Positions 10,565 through 20,125 of a DNA stretch of 64,000 nucleotides are shown here, piece after piece. Source of the DNA: Bryum argenteum. Its lineage: Eukaryota > Streptophyta > Bryopsida > Bryales > Bryaceae. Each line of letters starts with the position of its first letter. Position 1 is the stretch's first letter. The notes below the pieces were generated by a model. The model ran no database searches. It was not told where the DNA came from and saw nothing but the letters and a program-made list of their open reading frames with translations. The position numbers were made by a program, and so were the translations under genes. Location of the stretch: contig CM073327.1 in the NCBI GenBank assembly GCA_037043015.1, positions 11,576,727 to 11,640,726 of the forward strand, given 5' to 3'.

Positions 10565-13466
10565 CTATTCATCCACATCGGTAGGAATTGCATAATCGCT
10601 GTCTCCTTTTACTTCAGCTCCGCTAGATCCCGTAGGGTCATCTTCGAAATCACTACTAACTTCTTGTTTGATTCTTCGTTTGTGACTTCCCGAATGAATG
10701 ATCTTGAATTTTCCCGCATTCTCAATGGCATCAAGGGGATTCTTCGGTTTATCATGAAGAAACGGAAGCATTGGAGCTTTACGTTTCGTCATAACTCTTG
10801 GAGGCTCCTTCTTCCGTAGCCCTGAACCTCCTGGAAGGTTCTTGTATCCCAATTGAAGAAGCGGTACATCCGAGTCACTAGAGATTCCGCCGGAATTGGA
10901 ACGTACTGTTCGAGGTCGCACTTGATTTGAAAGTGACACCAAACGTTTGGAAGATTTCTCCATCACTGTAGGGACCTCTAAATCACATTTTTGAAATAGA
11001 GACCGAGAGGCAACAGCAGGCAAAGCAGGTTCATCCGCAGTGGCGGACGTCATATTTATCGTTATTGGATCCAACGTAACAGTACGGCCATGAGTATCAT
11101 CCCCCACGATTTTCACATTCGGAACAACGTTCTCGTCCGTATTTGGAGTTAGTCCGGTACGAGGGGTATTATCACATGTGACTTTGTCGGTATCCTTTTG
11201 AAACCGTGGTAAATGAGCTAGGGGCAACAATTCATCTGGATCATCCGCCTCAGCTTCATCGTCAACAAAGTCATACGTGGTGTTCGGGACGTTCAAAGCA
11301 TCTTGCAAGCTCATAGCGGGGATGCTATTGAGGTCATCTTCTAGGTCCTCCAAAACGTGATCCGAAAAGCCTTCACCAATTGAGTTATGGGGGGTTTCTT
11401 CATCCTCGGAGTCACGTACGTCACGATCCTCTACATCCAAGTTCTCCGAGTACCACCTCTTCTCATCCGTTAACTTTGCGTTTGCAAGTAACTTTGAGTT
11501 GGTGTATACAAAGACCAAGTCATCTGCCCTTTCCGGTAGCAACCGATTCCGCTTCCTATCGTGAACGAAAGAGTAACTGCTCCAATTGCGTTCGCACGCC
11601 GACGATGACACCGTTTGAGCTAGGATTCGCTTTGCAATCGGAGCAAGGAGTTTTCCAACAAACCCTTCAATTTCCCACCAAACAAAGGGAGAACATTTCG
11701 ACTCAGTAGGATCCAACATCTCATGAAATGGTGCACTCCTCATTCGAAATGCCATATATTCATTCGCCACATCATGATAAGTGCCCGGAGCACATAGAGT
11801 TTTTAGAACACGCCTGCACCCATGCCAGACCTCAGTATCATCTGCTAACTCTTTGTCATGTAGTAAATAAGGATTCAAAAGTGCACCAAAGACAGAAAGC
11901 GATCTGTTGTCATCATCTTTTTCCTTGCGTAGAAGTTCTCCTTCGCATTGTCCGCTAAATCCGTCGGGAGTGAAAATGGTTACGTAGATAGCGTCGAGTA
12001 CATGCTTCTCGAGCCGACGAACGATATGCAAAGCCTTGCCCGTACAAGGCTCCTTGCCGTCGAATTCCCGAAGAGCATACACTCACCGGGGCCACCATAT
12101 CTCGGAAGTTTGTACAACGCTTCCAAAACCGTCATCCAAAACCACTTTTCTTACGTTGCGGGACTCCGATGAATTTATCTCTAGCCGATAGAGACTTCTT
12201 CGAGGCATATGACAACCACCGGGATCTACAACGATTTGCTCCAAAGAATCGCGAACCCGCAATAAGCGATCTATCATTATAAAATTGCACGCAAATCTTG
12301 TTTTCCTGGCATCAATAGGCTAAACCTTGTCTCATGTTTACGAAACACGGCTAAAGGCATTTGACGATTTTTGATGAACTTGACCAAGCCCTTGGCCTTT
12401 TCCAAAGTTTCTTTCACCCATGACGCCTTTCCCCAATCTTCCAACAACAAATCCATCGCATGCGTGGCGCATCCCTGAATGAATATATGGGGATAATCCT
12501 CAACGACTAATCGAGAGGCATTAATCATTACAGAAGCGTTGTCCGTGCAGACTTGGACAACGTTCTCGGGGCCAACTTGTTTGATGAACTTGACCATGAT
12601 AGAGGCCATATACATTGCTGTCTTTTCTTTGCCAGTAGTATCGACGGCGCCAAGAAAAAGCTCTCCAGCAGGAGTCACTAGCATTGCATTTACAAGAGGG
12701 CGACTACTCACAGATGACCATCCATCCATGGCTAAAGTTCCCCCGAACTTCCGAAGGCTCTCCTTGAGTCTACTATCTAGTTTTCCTTCTAGATCACTTT
12801 TTACTTGTCCCAACAACTTTGTCCGAATGTCATGGTAAGAAGGTGGGACATATGGTTTTCGGAAAGAAGCAGTTTTCATTACGGCTTCCTTGAAGATCGG
12901 ATTCCGTGCTACAGCAAACGGTACGTTTGCTTCATAGAAAAACTTTGCCCAAAGTATGTCTAGTTCCGCCTATCCGCTTCAAAGAAACCATCTTCAATCA
13001 CGCATTGTTTCATCGCCCTATTGATATGCCCACCAACCCTCACTTGTCCCGCAAAGTTAGGAACGGCGGAGATTGATCCAACTAAAGGTGTTGATGGAAT
13101 CGAAGGGGTAGCTTCAGAAGATCCCACGCAAGAGTCTCCACCACTGGACCTTGGCGTGCCAACATTCGGAACTTCTGATGACGATGGTATTGAATGAAAA
13201 CCGCTCATTTCTCCATTATGTGGAGGGAACCGCCCGTCACATCTTCGAAATAAATCCATCACTCGGGTGTTCAATTTTGGACAAAGCGTAACTGTATTAA
13301 GGCGGACCCCACGCTTGCCTTCATAACCAAGGTGACTGAGCTGCCGTTCTAGCCTCTTGCTCATAACCTTATGACAGAGATTGCATTCGACAGTTGGGGT
13401 CGTGGTAGGTTGGCCTTGTACTTCATGAACATCGGTGAACCAAGGTGAGGATGATTTGTTGGCCAT
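10565..13466 (-). pseudogene. hAT-family transposase, frameshifted, with a long C-terminal extension
   Basis: Four collinear pieces read leftward from the ATG at 13466. The first (13466-12960) has a BED-type zinc finger (CNLC, then H and C ligands). The second (about 12950-12277) has the DUF659/hAT catalytic region (AMDGWSS, VQVCTDNASVM, IQGCATHAMDLLLEDWGK). The third is 12277-12083. The last (12082-10565) has the hATC dimerisation domain at residues 130-200 (SSSACERNWSSYSFVHDRKRNRL split over about 11482-11692). Frames change near 12962, 12300 and 12090, so it is not translatable as it stands. The residues after hATC form an unusual extension of about 290 residues, acidic, Ser-rich and ending in KR-rich patches. 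Confidence 0.8.
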
Positions 13467-13667
13467 TTTGATAGGTAGGACACCTCAAAATGATCAAACG
13501 TGGTAATAGATATGTAGAAAAAATGTCAAGAGTTCGTAAACGAACTCTGCACTTCCGAACTCAATACGTACCAAACAACGGACACATAACATAAAGTTAT
13601 GCAGCTCAGAGACTTTGGGTCGCATTCACAATTCGGAAGTGAAATGAGGCCTTGTGTCTCTTCTCTT

Positions 13668-13675
13668 ATATACCT
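13668..13675 (-). promoter_or_regulatory. TATA box of the hAT transposase
   Basis: Read on the minus strand the sequence is GTATATAAG, about 200 bases upstream of the ATG at 13466 and directly downstream of the GC-rich block 13720-14200. Confidence 0.55.
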
Positions 13676-13719
13676 TCAACCCTGAATTTGACCGTTGAAA
13701 TTTGAATTTCTGCCGTTGA

Positions 13720-14200
13720 ATTCAAGTGGTCGGGGCTTCGGAGCCGGCCGACCTCGGCGGTCGCCCCAATGGGCCGTCGGGCGGCCGACCTTGCCGCCGC
13801 CGCGGCTGTCGGCCGGCGACCTTGCTCTCCGCCGCCGCCCGCCGGCGGCCGACCTTGCGGCCGCCGCCGTGCTGTCGGGCGGGCCGACCTTTGCCGGTCG
13901 CCCGCAATGTCGGCGGCCGACTACGCTGTCGCGACAATGGTCGGCGGCCGACCTCGCCGGTCGTCACCCGGTCGGCGGCCGACCTCGCCGGTCGTCACCC
14001 GTCGGGCGGCCGCCGACTCGCCCGGTCGGGGGCGGTCGGCGGCCGACCTCGCCCGACCGCACACCGTCGGCCTCGGAACGCTTGGTCCGGACCGGTCGGG
14101 CCGGTCGGAGAGTCGGACGGGGTGCGGTCGGCCGTCAAACGGCCGGACGGGGTGCGGCGGTCGGCCGGACGGGGTGCGGTCGGCCACTTGTCGGACGGTA
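13720..14200. repeat. GC-rich GGTCGGC/GGCCGACC block upstream of the hAT transposase
   Basis: About 480 bases of CGGTCGG, CGGCCGACC and GGACGGGGTGCGG words. It includes a near-exact tandem pair (GTCGGCGGCCGACCTCGCCG near 13940 and 13972) and the GGACGGGGTGCGGTCGGCC unit repeated near 14115 and 14166. Strong overlapping ORFs here are compositional. Confidence 0.7.
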
Positions 14201-14259
14201 ATTTACCCTAGGTAAATTATAAAAAACCCGTTATGTCACCGACAGGTCCTAGGGGCTGA

Positions 14260-14306
14260 GGACGACCGGACCATGGTCGACCGGTTGCCCCCTGGTCCGG
14301 TCGTCC
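14260..14306. repeat. Perfect 14-base inverted repeat in the hAT end
   Basis: GGACGACCGGACCA at 14260-14273 is exactly inverted at 14293-14306, with a 19-base loop. It ends 11 bases from the element terminus and may be a subterminal transposase site or a hairpin. Confidence 0.8.
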
Positions 14307-14329
14307 TGACAACCCTGTGAAAGAGCGAT

Positions 14330-14541
14330 TGACTCGCAACGCTCATCTCTACAAGAGCCCTCCATCAACATTCACCCTACCAACGTACGCTGAGCGTCTT
14401 GCTCAAGAGTTTGTTCGAGCTCCATCTCCCATTTTGTCTGACACTCCACGTCGACGTTACAACAATAGTGTGCTTAAGTTTATAGATTTTGAAGCTGATG
14501 AGTGTGATCAGCACTTTAATGGTAGTACACCTTCAGCCTAG
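14330..14541 (+). pseudogene. Last exon of a second ParB/methyltransferase gene copy
   Basis: It encodes TRNAHLYKSPPSTF...FIDFEADECDQHFNGSTPSA, collinear with the final exon at 34223-34449 (QNAHLINSPPSTL...YIDLEADQCDHHFNGASPSS). Conserved landmarks are NAHL, SPPST, the Y-AE start, [RR]R-[YF] and EAD-CD-HFNG. All upstream exons are absent because the hAT end lies immediately before it, so this is an orphan exon. Confidence 0.75.
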
Positions 14542-14762
14542 TGTGAGATTAGCTTTCTGATAGGTACTGGACATGGTAGCGCCATACATTCGTAGTTTTC
14601 CATGATCGATTACTTATATACTATCTATATGTGTTTTTCAATATATATGGTTTTATATTTTTATAAGTCGGTAATTTGTATTCCAAAAAATCCGTCACAT
14701 TCAAGCCAACTCTCAATCCGTGTGTGAGTCGTGGCTATACAAGTACTATAACTAGCAATCAA

Positions 14763-15335
14763 CTAGTCGTAGTTGGAATCACTCGCAGAATCACTGCTGC
14801 TGCGATCACCAGCTTCTGAAGTGAATTCCACGAAATCCTCCCAAATCGTCTGCAGAGGCACTATCTCGTACTTGTTGCAGCTGAAGCACCCCCAATTTTT
14901 GACCGTCATGTCCTTCAGGTAGTCGTCTCCCTTGTTCTGTGCGATACACGCTGCACACCACGCCTTGTTATAATAATCACAGGGGATCACAAACTGATTT
15001 CCCCCACACCAATTGCATTGCTCATCATCGTACTGGGCGTTCTTCGTGAATACAACGTCGTCCAACACAAGTTTGCACGAAATGCATATGCCAACACCGA
15101 GACAAGGATGCTCCAACAAACAAGCACGGATTTTTTTAGCTCCATAAGCAGTGCAGGAATACAAGTACAAAGGATCAAAATCGCCCGAATGCCCCGCCAT
15201 TTGTTCCACAACAGTGCAAGAGTGAGAAGTTTCAAAAAAGAGATGGCCAACACAATGCATTGAGATGCTGGCTTCCTGCTCCTCCGTTCTTGTATGCAAG
15301 GAGAGAACTCTGGATTTCCCATCCAACCTCACCAA
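14763..15335 (-). CDS. ADD-domain (ATRX/DNMT3-like) zinc-finger protein carried by a MULE end
   Basis: 190 residues in one exon. Residues 61-153 follow the ADD pattern of ATRX: CTA-x-G, HP-x-L-x-V-x-ICxxC (C84, C87), DDEQCNWC (C107, C110), a GG-x-x-x-I-x-CD block (C119), W-C-x2-C (C127, C130), and W-x-C-x2-C (C150, C153). ADD domains read the histone H3 tail (unmethylated K4, methylated K9) in ATRX and in DNMT3. Two expected zinc ligands are Tyr here (positions 64 and 122), so folding or binding may be altered. The C terminus is acidic and Ser-rich. The gene lies between the orphan exon and the SINE, on the opposite strand. TE cargo is inference; no helicase or methylase domain is attached. 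Confidence 0.7.
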   Translation of the reverse strand: MVRLDGKSRVLSLHTRTEEQEASISMHCVGHLFFETSHSCTVVEQMAGHSGDFDPLYLYSCTAYGAKKIRACLLEHPCLGVGICISCKLVLDDVVFTKNAQYDDEQCNWCGGNQFVIPCDYYNKAWCAACIAQNKGDDYLKDMTVKNWGCFSCNKYEIVPLQTIWEDFVEFTSEAGDRSSSDSASDSNYD

Positions 15336-16115
15336 TATGATTACCCAAAACCGGCAGTGCAGTCAGGATCGGCACACCGGCAGTGCCGTCAGAATCGGCA
15401 CACCGGCACCGACATTTTTGGACATTTTTTTACATTTTTTGTCAGCTTCTGAACTCTACACCGGCACCGACATTCCAACGAATTAGAAATCGACACAAAA
15501 ATTCACTTACACTGTCATGACAATAGACGTGAGTTCTCATGAACACCATCACGGCACTTTTCTTACATTCTCGTGAGTAATCGAATCACTACAGCATCCT
15601 TTTCTCCCATCTCTACTAGCACATCACAATGAGCACCGACAATTCACAGCTTCATGGAATGTATTCACCCCTTAACCGACACTCCATATGACACAACCCA
15701 TCCAATCTCATGACGTCCAACATCATAATACATAAGCACCAACATTGAGCATGAGCATGAGCACCGACATTGAGCACCGACATTGAGCATGAGCATGAGC
15801 ACCGACATCTGAAGGACAAAATATTTCTAATAGTGTGATATTATGGAATTTTTGATGATATTACAGAAATTTGTTGATATAATGGAAGATGTGGATGATA
15901 TTACAAAACATGCCATTTAAGTATCTCAAAACGGTGTAATGTAAGCCATGCATGCCTTTAACGGTGACGTCAGACCTAATTTTTATGTAACTTCTTCAAC
16001 TCCAATATCAATGCATCGATGTATGTGATTTTTTAAATACTAAACTCATTGTACACTAAAAGTTTTTTTGTTTCCATGGGAGTGCTTGAAGCTTGCCAAT
16101 GTCGGTAGGGGCTAT
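15336..16115. repeat. Non-coding spacer with short tandem repeats
   Basis: Upstream of the ADD gene there are repeats of GCAGT-AGGATCGGCACACCGG (15360-15400) and, at 15737-15810, units of GAGCATGAGCACCGACATT. About 15835-15915 resembles the interior of the MITE at 43.9-44.3 kb (TGTGATATTATGGAA and GATGATATTAC words). No gene seen. Confidence 0.5.
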
Positions 16116-16119
16116 AGTC

Positions 16120-16230
16120 CCGTAATTGTATAGCTCAGGATAGCTGCTTTAGGACGCGGTGCAACGCTCAAACGAGGCCGAGGAGAATCGAACTCGGACC
16201 ACTACAATGCCACGTGAATGCCTTTCTGTA
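16120..16230 (-). repeat. tRNA-derived SINE-like sequence in the second MULE end
   Basis: On the minus strand it contains a B-box-like GAGTTCGATTCTC inside GGTCCGAGTTCGATTCTCCT, followed by GTTTGAGCGTTGCA and AGCTATCCTGAGCTA. The same string of motifs occurs at 34.75-34.87 kb. It does not fold into a complete tRNA cloverleaf by eye, so SINE-like is safer than tRNA. Confidence 0.5.
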
Positions 16231-16769
16231 CACCTTACAAGGTGACACAGGAAGACAACCTGTAGTTATAAATTTCAGATTATATGAACTGATGCATCTA
16301 CCTATAATTCTGACAGGTGTAATAGGAAATTGATGACGTCAGCCCTAATTAGTCTCTAAATCTTATTATTGATAAATTAAACTTATTGATTACCTAAAGG
16401 GCCATCCCAAATTATGGTTTAGATTTTGTATATGATTTTAATTCTATTGGTTACACATGATGATGCCAACCCATATTTTAATTAACTTTTATTTAAACTT
16501 GCAAATGTGGATAATTTATGAAATATTGTATAACCTCAATACCATAAAAATAAATGGATAAAGGACCTATACCCACGGTGTTGGGTTTTTTTTTTGCCTA
16601 AAAACGACCATGTCAAAAATTCAGAACCACCCATTCCATGGTAATAGGGCTATTAACTTTTAAATTTTTTTTGCAATGAGTGGTAATAGGGTATTAATCT
16701 TTCATGAAAAAAAAAAATTCTGTCAATCACCGCTCACCGCTCTCCGCTCACACCCGTGCATTCCCCGTC

Positions 16770-17377
16770 TTTAACTGTATCTGATTGCTTCGTTCCGCGA
16801 GTGGTGGAAGTCGGTGATGGATACTGATAGCTCGTCTCGATGGCTGGATTACTTGTTGTCGATTGTATTGGTAATTGCGCGGTTGTGTGCGTTGATGAGC
16901 GGCAAATTCGTTGAGGCGGTTGAGTTGATTGTTGCTGAGCGCCACGAGCATCAAGTCGCGGTGTTGGTGGCGCGGGATGAAGCGAGTTCTTCTGAGGCTG
17001 GGTGTGAGTCTTTATCGGCATCAGGTGAGCGTTATTGTTGAGGCGCGTTGTCGATGGTTTGCCGTGAAGTTTTGTTTCTTCGAGAATGTGTTGTCTTCAG
17101 TTTCTGAGTGGCGTCTTGATTGTTATCGTCTGTTTGCAGGAGGGAACAGTTGTAATTGCCTGGATTGTTGCTCGAAGCAGGAAGCAAAAGGAAGGTTGCT
17201 TATCAACACCAGGCAACGGTTAGGTATTAGAACTTCTAAGATTTACGCTGTTAGAAGGGGTAGAAGAACAGGAATTTTTAGTAGTTGGGAAGAGTGTAAA
17301 TCTCAGGTGTTAGGGTTTAGTGGAGGAGAATTCAAGTCTTTCAGGTTAGTGGAAGACGCAGAGTTGTATTTGAGAAC
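16770..17377. other. Copia 3' flank without a recognisable LTR
   Basis: Sequence between the second MULE terminus and the RNase H stop of the copia element. The 3' LTR expected here (matching 37560-37870) is not visible, so it has been lost or displaced beyond the second MULE copy. An open frame at 16929-17381 on the plus strand has no recognisable domain and I do not call it. Confidence 0.45.
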
Positions 17378-18721
17378 CTAGCTCTTGTTTCGTAGGTAGG
17401 AAAGGCTGAAGAGGTTGAGCTTGTTTCGATGCAATTCGAATTTGATCCTGCCTAAGGATTTTGTAAGAATGTCTGCGGTTTGAGACACTGTGCTGATGAA
17501 TTTTAAGGCGATTTCCCCCTCTACAACGCGTTCTCGTACGAAATGGTGATGAATTTCTATATGTTTACTACAAGCATGGAATACAGGATTCCTGGCAAGT
17601 TTGAGAGCGCTTTGGTTATCACAGTGAACTGGGATTGGAGAGGAAAGGTCGAAGTTAATATCTTTGTTAGTATGATGGACAGAGGTTAGTGGAGAAGATA
17701 GCACCTGGAGTTCATGGAGTAATCGGGAGAGCCACACAGCCTCCTGGACTCCGTCGCTTAGTGCACGGTATTCACTCTCAGTTGAGGAACGAGATACGGT
17801 AAGCTGGCGCTTGCTCATCCAGCTAATCGGTGCGTTGGCGGCAATAAAAAGGTACGCTCCAATGCTCCGGCGAGTATCGGGACAAGTTCCCCAGTCTACA
17901 TCGGTATAGCCACAGACTTGTAAAGGATGATCATGCTCATAGAGCAGGCCATAGTCAGTAGTGCCTTTCACGTAGCGTAGTATGTGAATGGCTGAATCTA
18001 AGTGAGCCTGTTCCGGAGAGGACATGAAGGAGGCAACACGATTAACAGCAAATGCTATATCAGGCCTTGTAATTGTTAGAAAGATTAGTTTCCCGACGAG
18101 CTGGGAGTAGAAGGTAGAATTAACAGGAGAAGTCCCTGTTTTGCTTACCAGTGTAGTGCCAGCAGGAAGAGGAACTTTAGCTGAAAAAGAACCGGGAGGT
18201 AGAAATTCGTCGAGGATGGAAGCAGCATAGTCACGCTGGTGAAGTAGTATGCCTTGTGGGAGATATTCGAAAAGAATTCCTAGGTATTTCTGTAGCTTTC
18301 CTAGATCAGTCATTTCGAAGGTCTCCTGGAGAAATTGTTTTATCCAATTGATGAGCCTCGAAGAGCTGCCCGTAATGAATAAGTCATCAACATATAGCAT
18401 GACGATGAGGAGGTCTGTACCTTTGTGCATGTAATACAGAGTAGGATCGAAGGAGCTGCGGAGGAGGCCGATTTGACGGAGAGCAGCATTGATCCGCTCA
18501 TACCAGGCTCGAGGTGATTGTTTTAACCCATAGAGAGACTTCAGAAGCTTGCACACTTTAGTTTGTTGGCCTGGTACCTCAAAGCCTGGAGGTTGATGCA
18601 TAAATACCTGCTCCTTGAGAATGCCATGGAGGAATGCTGTGCGGACGTCGATGTGATGGATGTCCCAGCGATGTGTTGCAGCTAATGCCACAGACCCACA
18701 GTTGCTCGTATTGTGACCCAT
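17378..18721 (-). pseudogene. pol: Copia reverse transcriptase and RNase H
   Basis: It contains the RVT_2 landmarks DVRTAFLHG, SLYGLKQSPRAW and the active-site YVDD (residues 110-113), then the RNase H region GYTDVDWG, SSTESEYRAL and HCDNQSALKLARNPVFH, ending a few codons past LGRIKFE. This is the normal end of a copia polyprotein. The frame changes near 18690, where the upstream block (18682-19720) continues in another phase through APVIKWVTIR, so the polyprotein is broken there. Confidence 0.9.
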
Positions 18722-19720
18722 TTTATGACAGGAGCAAATGTCTCGTCATAGTCAATACCGGGTTTTTGCTCGAACCCGCGGGCAACGAGGCGAGCCTTGT
18801 ATATTGGAGGTGAGCCTTGTACTCCAGGTTTAGTGCGGAAGACCCAGCGACACGTGATGGCTTTGACACCGCGCGGCAAGTCTTCTAGTGTCCAGGTACG
18901 ATTGTGGTGTATGCTGTCCATTTCCTTTTGCATTGCGGATCGCCAATTGGAGTCGTTGAGTGCCTGCTTGAGGCTGGGTTCCTTGCTGTCTGGATGAGGA
19001 GAGTCGACAGTAGGAGCAGAGAGGACTGGTACAGGGTAGCAATCGGGGAATTGAGAAGACAGAAATACAAAGTAGTCTCCTAGTTTCACGTTGGGAGCTC
19101 GTGTGCGGGAGCTACGTCTTAGAGCAATGGGAATTGGTGAGGTAGGAATAGCATGATCGGGAGACTGAGGAGGATCTGGAGAGATTGGTTGCGGGGAAAG
19201 AAGGTTTGGTGTTGGATCGGGGTCTGGATGGACAGGTGAAGACGGAGAGACTGGTTCGGCAGAATGGTCAGAATCTAGCTGGGAGTGGGAATTGATCGTT
19301 GGGTTTGAACGATAGGAGGTATGTGATAGTAGGTCGGGATGAGTTTGGTTCGGCAGAATGGGAAGGCTGAAACTGGATTCGTGAAATAGTACATCTCGAC
19401 TAAGGATGATCTGTCTAGAACGGGGGTTATAGCACCTGTAGGCTTTGCTTTGTTCATCGTACCCTACGAGTAATGTGGGTACAGACTTGGGGTCTAGTTT
19501 GTCTCTCTTGGTTGAGGGAATATGACAAAATGCTAGACAGCCTAGAACGCGTAAGTGGGATAGGTCGGGCTTCTTACTAGTAAAGGCTTCCTCTGGGGTC
19601 TTGAGTGTGAGAGCTTGGCAGGGAAGCCGATTTTGTACATAGTTTACTGCCTTCGCGATTCCATCCCATAGGAATCGTGGGATTCTGGTGCCGGCGACTG
19701 TGCTTCGTATGCCCTCCAAG
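18682..19720 (-). pseudogene. pol: Copia integrase C-terminal part and linker to reverse transcriptase
   Basis: It reads from the integrase C-terminal region (IPRFLWDGIAKAVNYVQNRLP, LRVLGCLAF) through a Pro/Ser-rich linker to the start of reverse transcriptase (ALNDSNWRSAMQKEMDSI, ARGFEQKPGIDYDETFAPV). Residues encoded right of 19720 belong to the inserted MULE terminus, not to copia. The other half of the integrase is at 35429-36030. Confidence 0.9.
19710..19720. repeat. Left target-site duplication of the large MULE
   Basis: TGCCCTCCAAG here is repeated exactly at 35418-35428. Ten to eleven bases fits the Mutator superfamily (usually 9-11). Both copies fall in the same copia integrase codons. 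Confidence 0.85.
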
Positions 19721-19734
19721 GACGTTACTTGGGC

Positions 19735-19763
19735 GTGAGCGTAGAGCGTAGAGCGTAGAGCGG
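19735..19763 (+). repeat. Left terminal inverted repeat core of the large MULE
   Basis: GTGAGC then tandem GTAGAGC units then GGAGAATTT. The inverted counterpart lies at 35373-35402 and has the same three tandem units, then additional GGTGAGC variants inward. Confidence 0.85.
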
Positions 19764-19764
19764 A

Positions 19765-20125
19765 GAATTTCAGATTGGAGAGCGGTTGTGAGAACATTTT
19801 TTTGGAAAATTTTACTAAAAATATAAAAATTCTAAATTTATACAGAATATTCTAGAGAATATTCGAATATTCATGACTTATTACCGTGGGTTTGGGACCC
19901 GAACCCGTAGAAATGAGGGAAAGAATTCTGAAATTTGGCAAACTTCAATAACATTCAGAAGACATGGAGACACTTATGGTGTGACATTACTTAAACAATT
20001 TTGTGGACATAGATACTAATATATTTTTTATAATGCTATATTGCAAAATATAGTCACACAACGTGTAAACTACACAGTCTAGGGATAAGGGCGAATAGGG
20101 AATAAAGTGTGGAAAACTATGACAT
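19765..20125. other. AT-rich left subterminal region of the MULE
   Basis: Non-coding between the left terminus and the transposase stop. It includes CCGTGGGTTTGGGACCCGAACCCGTAGAAATGAGGG (split over 19883-19919), which resembles AGGGACCCGAAACCCTAAAAATAG at 35228-35255 near the right end in inverted terminal position. Nothing else is seen. Confidence 0.45.

Larger units (their letters stand above)
6540..14317. mobile_element. Probable composite hAT element with convergent RING-type and transposase genes
   Basis: Two convergent genes (7021-10289 plus, 10565-13466 minus) are bracketed by GC-rich GGTCGGC blocks with TATA boxes. The right end is supported: reading inward from 14317 the terminus begins CAGGGTTGTCAGGACG, a typical hAT terminal repeat, and past it the sequence switches directly to the last exon of a MULE-borne gene. 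An 8-base target duplication would be TGAAAGAG (14318-14325), but I found no matching copy or mirror terminus near 6.5 kb. The left boundary given is therefore only the start of the GC block, and the element may extend further left. Confidence 0.45.
14326..16768 (+). mobile_element. Right-end fragment of a second MULE copy
   Basis: It matches the right end of the large MULE in order: the last exon of the ParB/methyltransferase gene (14326-14541 versus 34223-34449), a tRNA-like SINE in the same orientation (about 16120-16230 versus 34750-34870), the motif TGACGTCAGCCCTAATT (16334 versus 35000), the phrase GGTAATAGGG, a poly-T stretch, and a terminus of CACCGCTCACCGCTC...CGCTCACAC...TTCCCC ending at 16766. 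Unlike the other copy it carries an ADD-domain gene. Its left part is missing because the hAT terminus abuts the exon. Confidence 0.75.

Noticed and set aside
13695..14215. Four overlapping ORFs of 81-168 codons
   Set aside because: Same GC-composition effect inside the promoter-like block; no conserved motif between this block and the others at protein level.
16929..17381. 150-codon plus-strand ORF in the copia 3' region
   Set aside because: Antisense to the copia 3' untranslated region, no recognisable domain, and it overlaps the RNase H end by chance.
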